NCBI GenBank assembly: GCA_913058575.1
Contig: CAJXRF010000010.1
Span: forward strand, 1-64,000
Direction of reading: 5' to 3'
Source of the DNA: an uncultured Bermanella sp.
GTDB lineage: Bacteria; Pseudomonadota; Gammaproteobacteria; Pseudomonadales; Oceanobacteraceae
Length of the DNA stretch: 64,000 nucleotides
Made by a program: the position numbers and the translations under genes
Notes under the pieces: generated by a model
What the model saw: only the letters and a program-made list of their open reading frames with translations
What the model was told of the DNA's origin: nothing
Database searches by the model: none
Part shown: piece by piece, positions 1 to 7,730 of the stretch
Position numbering within the stretch: position 1 is the stretch's first letter
Layout: each line of letters opens with the position of its first letter

Positions 1-58
1 TTTCGCGTGCCGCAAAAAAGCCGCCAACACACCCAATCCAGTGTTGCGGGCGTTAAGC
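1..58 (+). other. Partial integron attC site (3' end, R' box GTTAAGC at 52-58)
   Basis: Imperfect palindrome CCAACAC...GTGTTG followed by GTTAAGC, immediately upstream of a cassette-like gene pair; 5' half lies outside the window. Confidence 0.6.
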
Positions 59-100
59 GCTCACATCGTTGTAATAAGTTACTAAAGTTAGGGAGTTATC

Positions 101-1273
101 ATGAAGGTGAAATCAATCGAAATTAGAGGGATAGGTGGTATTGGAAGCCTTGATATTGATTTCAATGAAAATATGAATTTTATATGTGGTCCAAATGGAA
201 TTGGTAAGACAACTCTACTTGAATGCGTCGCACATTCATTTTCTTTTAACAGGACTAACATACTAAAAAGGAATGTATCCTCCGAACAGGGCAGCTTTAA
301 AGCTATTGTTGAAATTGATGGTGTAGACACACCATCAAACATATCCATAACTGACTTTGACCCAAACAAACCGTCACGAATAAATGGCTTACTAGATCAC
401 TCTTCGAAACTTCTTTCTTTAAAAGTTACTAGAACTTTTCAATACCAGCCGTTAAATGCAGTAGGTAAAGACGTTGATAAAAATAGAGACACTTCGTATC
501 AGGAAGCGATGAATGGGGTTAATGTCAACGAAGTTAAGAACTGGTTCGTTAATAGATATTTATATTCGGTTCACGAAGGTGCGTTAACTGAGCAGCAACT
601 CAATAACCTCGAGTTAGCTAAGAAAAGCTTTTCACTCTTAAATGACGAATTTTCTTTTAGTAAAGTTTTAGCATCTTCCAATGAAATCATGATTCATACA
701 CCTAATGGCGAAATATATTATGAATATTTATCATCAGGGTTTAAATCTTGCCTATCAATAATATTCGGGATAATAAAAGATATTGAGCTGAGATTTAAAG
801 AGCCTTGTATCAATGCAGATGATTTCGATGGTGTAATTCTTATTGATGAATTAGAGCTTCATTTACATCCGGAATGGCAAGGGAAAATCGCTAAGATATT
901 AGTGCAAGTTTTTCCTAAGGCGCAATTTATTACCGCAACTCACAGCCCTCACATTCTACAAGGTGCAAACCCCAATGAAATCATTGCGCTTGCTTCAGAT
1001 AACGGGCAGGTATTTCGTAGAGATTTGTCAGGCACCAAATATGGTTATCAAGGCTGGACAGTTGAAGAAATTCTTGTCGATGTTATGGGTATGTCGGACA
1101 CCCGTACTGAGAGCTATTATAAATTAATGTCAGATTTTGAGTCTGCCATTGATAGCGATGACTATGAAAAATCAAAGAGGATATATCAAGAACTTGAGCT
1201 ATTGCTCCACCCTGAAAACCATCTAAGAAAGTTGCTTAAGTTCCAGTTAGCAGCAGTTAAGGGTGAATCATGA
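101..1273 (+). CDS. AAA (AAA_21/SMC-like) ATPase, PtuA-like (Septu-type defence)
   Basis: Walker A GPNGIGKTT, Walker B VILIDELELHLHPEW, H-loop ATHSPHIL; overlaps by 4 nt with a downstream HNH gene. Confidence 0.8.
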   Translation: MKVKSIEIRGIGGIGSLDIDFNENMNFICGPNGIGKTTLLECVAHSFSFNRTNILKRNVSSEQGSFKAIVEIDGVDTPSNISITDFDPNKPSRINGLLDHSSKLLSLKVTRTFQYQPLNAVGKDVDKNRDTSYQEAMNGVNVNEVKNWFVNRYLYSVHEGALTEQQLNNLELAKKSFSLLNDEFSFSKVLASSNEIMIHTPNGEIYYEYLSSGFKSCLSIIFGIIKDIELRFKEPCINADDFDGVILIDELELHLHPEWQGKIAKILVQVFPKAQFITATHSPHILQGANPNEIIALASDNGQVFRRDLSGTKYGYQGWTVEEILVDVMGMSDTRTESYYKLMSDFESAIDSDDYEKSKRIYQELELLLHPENHLRKLLKFQLAAVKGES

Positions 1274-2013
1274 TCAAGCTGAGTAGAGCCCCTAAACCTG
1301 ACTTTCTAACTGACGATAAAATTGATGAGTTAGTTGAAGAGTTTAAAAATAATGGTACGTCTGTATGGAATACCGAATCCATTAAAACGCCACTACTTAA
1401 TTCCAGTCACGGCAAGTGCTCTTATTGTGAATGCGACCTAACTGAGGAAAGTAAGTACATGGAAGTTGAGCACTTCGAAGACAAAAAACATAACCCAGAA
1501 AAAGTTGTGATTTGGGAAAACCTTCTGCCATCATGTAAGAAATGTAACGGCGCGAAAAGTACTCACGACGTAATAGCGGAACCGATATTAAATCCGTACA
1601 TTCAAGACCCCAAAGAGCATTTAGCGATCAGAATGTTTCGTATGCGGGGTTTAACTCAATTAGGAAAAGATAGTATTGATGTGGTTGGCCTAAACAATCA
1701 AGAGAGACTTGTTCTAAAGCGGTTTGAAATCGGAAGCCAGATAGCTGATTCTATTGAAATTGCTTGGGAAAGATATTCCATCTATAAATCTAATGGAAGG
1801 ACCCAGTCAAGAAACAGACTAATCAACCTTGTTGAGGGTATTCTTTTAGAATCTCAGCCGAAAGCAATTTATGCTGCAACAACGGCAACTGTAGCACTTA
1901 CAGATGCAAGCTTTAGTGAGCTTCTGGGTGCGATGAAGAACGAGGATATCTGGAATGACAACTTGGAAGAGCTACTAGGAAATGCGCAAGCGTTAATTTT
2001 GCAATGCGCTTAA
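1270..2013 (+). CDS. HNH endonuclease, PtuB-like (TIGR02646-like)
   Basis: CSYCE...VEHF...NLLPSCKKCNGAKS zinc-HNH signature; translationally coupled to the ATPase gene. Confidence 0.8.
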   Translation: MIKLSRAPKPDFLTDDKIDELVEEFKNNGTSVWNTESIKTPLLNSSHGKCSYCECDLTEESKYMEVEHFEDKKHNPEKVVIWENLLPSCKKCNGAKSTHDVIAEPILNPYIQDPKEHLAIRMFRMRGLTQLGKDSIDVVGLNNQERLVLKRFEIGSQIADSIEIAWERYSIYKSNGRTQSRNRLINLVEGILLESQPKAIYAATTATVALTDASFSELLGAMKNEDIWNDNLEELLGNAQALILQCA

Positions 2014-2067
2014 CAAGTCAAAGCACTCGGACGCAGCATAGCTGCGCCGGTGTTTGAGACGTTATAG
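2008..2067 (+). other. Integron attC recombination site
   Basis: GCTTAACAAGTCAAAGCACTCGGACGCAGC-ATA-GCTGCGCCGGTGTTTGAGACGTTATAG: imperfect palindrome with extrahelical bases, R'' TAAC / R' GTTA pairing; the HNH stop codon lies inside R''. Confidence 0.8.
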
Positions 2068-2073
2068 GGCCTA

Positions 2074-2277
2074 ATGAATAAAGTGTTCTTACTTTCAAAT
2101 AAGGTGTTAATTCCTACGGTACTTATAGGACCTTTTCTCCTCGCTTGGTTTTTTACCCAAATTCAGTTTTGGCTAGGATCAGTTATAGCCAATCCAATGG
2201 GTCTAGTGGCGGAGAGTAGAGGGTCAAGTCTTGCCGTTTGCCATTGGCGCACAAAACAAGACCTGATAATCATATAG
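2074..2277 (+). pseudogene. Truncated integron-cassette ORF (membrane peptide)
   Basis: ATG 7 nt after the attC R' box; hydrophobic N-terminus; sequence loses coding character after ~2212 where a repeated boundary motif occurs. Confidence 0.5.
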
Positions 2278-2343
2278 GTAAGCCCCCAGTGTCCGTAAAC
2301 GGACTAAATTGATTAGTGCAACCTAACAAAACTGGAGACCACT

Positions 2344-3360
2344 ATGACACTTTATGCTGCAATCGATTTACATTCAAATAACCATTACCTTTGCGTGATT
2401 GACGGAAATGATAAACGCTTATTTGAAGGCAAGTTTGATAACGATGCGAATTTAACTATTCAGGCTCTAAAGCCTTTTAAGCGGCGATTAAAGGCTATTG
2501 CTATAGAGTCTACTTTTAATTGGTATTGGCTAGCCGATGCCCTTATGGAAGCTGGATTTGAGGCACAGCTAGTGAATACCGCAAAGGTTATTCAATATGA
2601 AGGGCTTAAACGGACAGATGATAAATACGATGCCTTTTTCCTCGCTCATCTTATGCGGCTTGGTATTTTACCAACAGGCTATATTTACCCAGTAGAACAG
2701 CGTGGACTAAGGGATTTATTACGCCGAAGAATGCGTTTAGTGCAAGATAGAACCCGTTATATAAACAGTTTAAACACTCAGTATCAGCGTCAAACAGGAC
2801 TGCATCTAAGCTGTAATAAAATAAATTCTAAGTTGTTTCGTTTGCCGGTTGTGGGGGATTTAAATGTACAGTTGGCTATGAAGGCTAATTTGAACATGAG
2901 TAAAGCTCTAAAGGTTCAAATTAAACTGCTTGAAAAAAGTATCATGAGCCAAGTAAAAGAATGTAGTGAATTTAACCTTTTAAAAACCACTAATGGCATT
3001 GGTGATGTACTTGCCGAAACCATCTTATTAGAAACAGGTGATATCAATCGCTTTAATAGTCCAGGAAATTACGCTTCATACTGCCGCTGCGTTGATAGCT
3101 GTAAATCTAGTAACGGTAAAAAGAAAGGCGTAGGAAATAGAAAAAATGGCAACAAGTATTTGGCATGGGCCTTTATTGAGGCAGCCAATTTTGCCATTCG
3201 ATACAATGTAAAAGCCAAGAAATTTTATGAATGTAAGAAGCGTAAAACAAATAATGTGATCGCACTAAAAGCGTTAGCACACAAATTATCTAGGGCTTGT
3301 TATTACATTATAAAACAGGGCGTACCTTTTGATGAGAACAAAATCTTTGGAAGGGTTTGA
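2344..3360 (+). CDS. IS110-family transposase (DEDD N-domain + Transposase_20-type C-domain)
   Basis: N-term YAAIDLHSNNHYLCVID, ...AIESTFNWYWLADAL..., LKRTDDKYDAFFLAHL, C-term SYCRCVDSCKSSNGKKKGVGNRKNGNKYLAWAFIEAA. Confidence 0.85.
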   Translation: MTLYAAIDLHSNNHYLCVIDGNDKRLFEGKFDNDANLTIQALKPFKRRLKAIAIESTFNWYWLADALMEAGFEAQLVNTAKVIQYEGLKRTDDKYDAFFLAHLMRLGILPTGYIYPVEQRGLRDLLRRRMRLVQDRTRYINSLNTQYQRQTGLHLSCNKINSKLFRLPVVGDLNVQLAMKANLNMSKALKVQIKLLEKSIMSQVKECSEFNLLKTTNGIGDVLAETILLETGDINRFNSPGNYASYCRCVDSCKSSNGKKKGVGNRKNGNKYLAWAFIEAANFAIRYNVKAKKFYECKKRKTNNVIALKALAHKLSRACYYIIKQGVPFDENKIFGRV

Positions 3361-3530
3361 GTGGCTCGGTTAACCAGCCGAGGGGTTGGCCAATAACCAA
3401 TAGACCTGATTGGCCCGAGCCATTCATTTTAAATTGAGTATAAATGTACGCTACCACACTGAGCCGACTAAGGGGTTGGATGTGAAAGCAAGCCATAGAT
3501 CTGTAACAAGTATTTTGGACAGTGTACTAA
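3359..3530 (+). ncRNA. Candidate IS1111-type seekRNA/bridge RNA region
   Basis: 11-bp closing stem GAGTGGCTCGG (3359-3369)/CCGAGCCATTC (3415-3425, one G.U), internal GGCCAAT/ATTGGCC and AACC/GGTT hairpins, and a repeated AGCCGA(cta)AGGGGTTGG segment (3376-3389 and 3462-3479). Confidence 0.5.
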
Positions 3531-3760
3531 ACCGACGATTTTCTGGGGCGAAAGCCAGGGCGATTTTAATCGCTTGATCCTGATGGGTGACTGTTGACGC
3601 TGTTAATTCGCGATGACAACTATTGAAGTAACGGGTGCGTACACATTTATTAACTCAATATATAACGACACCCGATTCATTGGGAGAAATTTAAACGGTC
3701 GCTTGACGGAGAAAACCTAATGGGTGACCCCAATGGCACTCTTATTTTAAATATACGTGC

Positions 3761-4522
3761 TTGCGCATGAATAAAACTGTTATACAACTATCAAAAATCA
3801 TGCTAAAAATTTACATAAAAACACTGCCGAGAGCTTTGACAATATTATCTCTATTTTCTCTTGGGTTTCTTATTCTTAAGGTTACCCTCTTAAATTCTAT
3901 TCCAGAAATTTTTGAGTATGGACATGAATTAGGGGTGATGGTTGAAGGTATATTGCTATCCGTTGTCGCAAGCTATATTTTTTATCTCATAGTTGTACAT
4001 TATAAAGAAACTAAGGAAAAGGCTTCTCTGATTCCTTATGTTATTGAGTGGTGTGAGGGACTAGTTGCATCTAGCAGAAATGTTATCAGCGTCGTTTTTG
4101 ATGCCAAAGATGTTTCATATGATTATAAATTGTTATCAAGAGACGATATAGCCCAAGTTGTTTCCAATCTCGACCCATACCAAGAAAATATTTCTCTTTA
4201 TCAGAAAGGTAAACTCACAAGGCACATAGGCAATTGGTATGGGTTCTTTAGCTCACTTCAAGAGCTGGACTTAATAAAACTAGAAAGAATTAAAAACTCA
4301 AAGTACTTACTAGAGGCTGAGTTAATTGAAATAGTTACTGATATTGCAGAATGTAGCTATTATATGATGCTTCCTCACTATCAAGCTGCAATAAAGCAAG
4401 GCCATAAACCAGGCTCACCTTTCCAAAATGACGGTGCTGATATTTTTACTTACTATCAACATTGTTTAAGGTTAAGAAAGTATTTAGATAAAATCATCCC
4501 CATTTATGGGCGCAAGAGTTAA
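3761..4522 (+). CDS. Hypothetical membrane protein (2 N-terminal TM helices), probable integron cassette ORF
   Basis: Uninterrupted 253-aa ORF (ATG at 3767 also possible); followed by an attC-like left half. Confidence 0.55.
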   Translation: MRMNKTVIQLSKIMLKIYIKTLPRALTILSLFSLGFLILKVTLLNSIPEIFEYGHELGVMVEGILLSVVASYIFYLIVVHYKETKEKASLIPYVIEWCEGLVASSRNVISVVFDAKDVSYDYKLLSRDDIAQVVSNLDPYQENISLYQKGKLTRHIGNWYGFFSSLQELDLIKLERIKNSKYLLEAELIEIVTDIAECSYYMMLPHYQAAIKQGHKPGSPFQNDGADIFTYYQHCLRLRKYLDKIIPIYGRKS

Positions 4523-4523
4523 G

Positions 4524-4572
4524 TTGTATAGCAAGGCCAAGCACTCTGAAAAGTTACTCGCTACGCTCTTAA
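4524..4572 (+). other. Truncated attC-like site
   Basis: TATAGCAAGGCCAAGCACTC resembles attC at 2008 (TTAACAAGTCAAAGCACTC); right half missing, replaced by repeated unit. Confidence 0.45.
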
Positions 4573-4676
4573 CAAGGCGTGAGGGTCAAACAAGGCGTGA
4601 TGGTCAAGTCTTGCGTCTTGCCTTTATCTTTTATCAACAGAATCAAAACCCGTCACGATAACAAGTCGCGACTTTT

Positions 4677-4729
4677 TGTGGCCTTTATTGCAAAAGCCCA
4701 ATTGAATTTATAAATGACCAAAGGCCACA
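4677..4729. terminator. Hairpin TGTGGCCTTT...AAAGGCCACA
   Basis: Perfect 10-bp inverted repeat (4677-4686 / 4720-4729). Confidence 0.5.
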
Positions 4730-4895
4730 AGGGGAGCAATGGGGGTGGAAGGGGTCACCCCTTCAAAGAAAAAATCTAGCCACTATGTAATTCCCCTCTC
4801 AAACTCAATTAAAAAACGCCAACCGTCCCCTCAAATAAAAGAAACAAGTCAGCGTTTTAATTGCTGTTCAACTAATATCAGTCAAAGAAAAACCT

Positions 4896-5012
4896 AAACC
4901 TCCTCAGTTTTAACCTTATCCTTCTTATGCAGCAAGCCATAAATAATTGGCAATACAAACAAAACCAAAAGAGTCGCAGAAATAATCCCGCCAATCACCA
5001 AGGCCATTGCAC
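4896..5012 (-). pseudogene. C-terminal fragment of heavy-metal RND transporter (CzcA/CusA)
   Basis: Reverse complement encodes the same C-terminus as 15116-15230 (…[19 protein letters not shown]). Confidence 0.75.
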
Positions 5013-5019
5013 AGAGTAG

Positions 5020-5165
5020 AGGGTCAATTCTTAGCTTTGCCGCCATGTATCCATTTTATGTAATAAGCATGACCGAGAACAAACTCAATATCCTGTGTTT
5101 CACAGAGTTCGGTAAGCCAATACCAGCTGAACATGCACTCAACACCAACAACAATACCCTTTGTA
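5020..5165 (-). mobile_element. IS110-family transposase remnant
   Basis: Reverse complement reads KGIVVGVECMFSWYWLTELCETQDIEFVLGHAYYIKWIHGGKAKN*, an IS110 N-domain segment. Confidence 0.75.
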
Positions 5166-5418
5166 GTACTTATTAATTAGGCACAGAGATGCATCGCCAT
5201 TTTGTCGATATATTCTTATGAATAAGGATGTTACCTTTATTTTTTATAAGGAAGACGTACATCATTTAGGTGTGTAGATTGATGGCACAATAATATTTGT
5301 GGGTTTTGTTGTAGGCTCCCATTAGCCTTCTCCTCATGTGATTTCATGTTTTCCCACATGGGATGGTAGTTGATCCAGCAATTACTATTGTGAAAATTAT
5401 ATTTATAAGGAAATTAAT

Positions 5419-5901
5419 ATGTTAGCTAATGCAAATTATAGAATCATGACGACTGCATTCCCGATGGTCGCTTTTCTGCTGATGTCGCTGTCGGGCCTTG
5501 TCTATGCCAGTGACCAAAACATTGGGACTTATACAATAAAATGTACAGGGCCTTCAAATTATTATTGCTCAGCACCTGACTGTACGGGAGGTGAAAACAA
5601 TTGTGGGCAATATACTTTTTTTGTTAGCGGGCCCAGTGAAGCGTTTCCCAACGATAACACAACAAATGGTTATGAATTTAAGCTCGGCCCCAAAGAGGAA
5701 GTTGACCTCCACCTGCTGTGTACTGCACCAAACGCTGACGGCCTAGTACCGTCCCATGTCGGTTTTTCTAAGAATGATGTTAAATGCAAAGCCAAAGAGC
5801 ATGGCAGTACGGAAACTTATGGGTACAAGTATTTTCAATGCAAAAACAAAAGTGGCAAAAGCCAGCACCATCTCGATCTCACTAATTACACCTGTGGCTA
5901 G
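5419..5901 (+). CDS. Secreted Cys-rich hypothetical protein
   Basis: Signal peptide (…MVAFLLMSLSGLVYA), several cysteines, preceded by AAGGA-type RBS. Confidence 0.6.
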   Translation: MLANANYRIMTTAFPMVAFLLMSLSGLVYASDQNIGTYTIKCTGPSNYYCSAPDCTGGENNCGQYTFFVSGPSEAFPNDNTTNGYEFKLGPKEEVDLHLLCTAPNADGLVPSHVGFSKNDVKCKAKEHGSTETYGYKYFQCKNKSGKSQHHLDLTNYTCG

Positions 5902-6076
5902 AGAATACAGAATTGAGCCTAGCTTGTTTCAATTCGTAGGTTTCTAAGTAACTGCTAGAAAAAGTACAGTAAGGTTAGAAAGGTAAAATTTTGCTAACTG
6001 ATCCGCACAGTTTAAAAGCGGGGCGGAAGACGAAAAGCCTCATGAGTAGTCAAAATAACTATATAGGGAAGTTGAA

Positions 6077-6991
6077 ATGACAACAGCAGAGTTAACAAAA
6101 GATGAAAAGACAGCAGTAAAAATAAAAAAGAAGGAAGGCAAGGATTTCATAGGCGAGTACCCTGCGGAAGGCCTTCTTGGTATGGGAGGATTCTTGTTTT
6201 ACAGTTTGGGTTGCGTTTTCGTGTATGACGATGTCACTCAGCCGACTTTGCGTTTGAGTTCCGATGGTTTCGGCGACGATTTTGATGCTGACACATCGGA
6301 AATGTTTGGTACCTTCACTGATGTTCCAAAAAATCTAGAAGGAGAATGTTGGTTTGATTTAGAGACAATTGATTTTGAAGAGGGCGTAATACAGCTGACG
6401 ATAATGAAGGAGAAGCATGGCATTCCTGTTGGCGTCTTTACCGGCGATTCTGAGGGCTTGGGTGAAGCGATATTGAGAAATAAGAAAGGTAAGCTAGAGA
6501 TCCCAGCGACCAAGGAGCATAACAACGATATTATCTTCGAGGGTAAGGATGGCATCGAATCGATCGAATTTGCTTATGGTAACCAGTATTCGATCACGGA
6601 TGGGCAACCCTGGGGAGGTGTTGAAACGACAAGTAGCAACAACGGCTCAAAGCTCACTATTGATGTAGGCGCAGGAAGAAAAAATAACAAAGAACCAGCT
6701 GAGTGGTACAACGACACAGTGAATGGCGATACTACAAAGATGTTTCACAGTCGTGGTGGAAAGAACGTTCCGAAGAAACTCCACTTTGCCTTCAATGGAA
6801 TCTTGTCAATCAACGGCGACTCGTTCAACGTTTCGATGGGGCAGGGCGAAGATGGTTGGTACCACAACTGGCATATCGCGTCCCCTGAAATGGTCTCAAC
6901 GGAATCGCGCAAGACAGGCACCTTCGAGGGTGGTAAATATCGTATCTGGTCAACAGATTCTTATCACTTCAAAATTAGCAAAGAATGGTAG
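6077..6991 (+). CDS. Hypothetical protein, no family recognised
   Basis: 304-aa ORF with AGGGAAG RBS; no signal peptide; Gly/Trp-rich beta-type sequence. Confidence 0.6.
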   Translation: MTTAELTKDEKTAVKIKKKEGKDFIGEYPAEGLLGMGGFLFYSLGCVFVYDDVTQPTLRLSSDGFGDDFDADTSEMFGTFTDVPKNLEGECWFDLETIDFEEGVIQLTIMKEKHGIPVGVFTGDSEGLGEAILRNKKGKLEIPATKEHNNDIIFEGKDGIESIEFAYGNQYSITDGQPWGGVETTSSNNGSKLTIDVGAGRKNNKEPAEWYNDTVNGDTTKMFHSRGGKNVPKKLHFAFNGILSINGDSFNVSMGQGEDGWYHNWHIASPEMVSTESRKTGTFEGGKYRIWSTDSYHFKISKEW

Positions 6992-7020
6992 TCTAGGCAC
7001 TAAGCAGGGATAAACGGGAT

Positions 7021-7075
7021 CAGAGACGCTTTTAACAACCATAACCTTAGGCAAGGTTGACTAAAAGTGTCTCTG
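7021..7075. repeat. Long inverted repeat/hairpin
   Basis: CAGAGACGCTTTTAACAACC / GGTTGACTAAAAGTGTCTCTG with inner AACCTTAGGCAAGGTT. Confidence 0.6.
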
Positions 7076-7140
7076 ACCCTGGTTCGAGCACAATTGATTT
7101 GAGAGCCCATGGGAATTTATTAAACATTGTAGGAGGACGC

Positions 7141-7704
<564 letters not shown>

Positions 7705-7730
7705 CTACGATTCAACCGAGTTATTTAGGA

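Larger units (their letters stand above)
2281..3530 (+). mobile_element. IS110-family (IS1111-like) insertion sequence, approximate limits
   Basis: DEDD transposase with short 5' and long structured 3' non-coding flank; weak subterminal inverted repeat CAGTGTCCGT (2287-2296) vs TTGGACAGTG (3515-3524). Confidence 0.6.
4594..5012. repeat. Copy A of the RND-gene 3' end/downstream repeat
   Basis: Diverged near-collinear match to 7141-7680 and to 14920-15230 (TTTATCAACAG...CGTCACGATAA..., AAAACGCC...GCGTTTT hairpin, CCTCCTCAGTTTTAA...). Confidence 0.8.

Noticed and set aside
101-2013. Retron (RT + ncRNA) associated with PtuAB
   Set aside because: No reverse transcriptase ORF or msr/msd-like region is present near the ATPase/HNH pair.
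2287-3524. Exact ends and target duplication of the IS110-like element
   Set aside because: Only a weak 7/10 subterminal inverted repeat is visible and IS110 elements usually make no clear target duplication; ends cannot be fixed from one copy.
6238-6555. 105-aa minus-strand ORF within the 304-aa orphan gene
   Set aside because: Shadow ORF with no RBS; the plus-strand frame has better start context.
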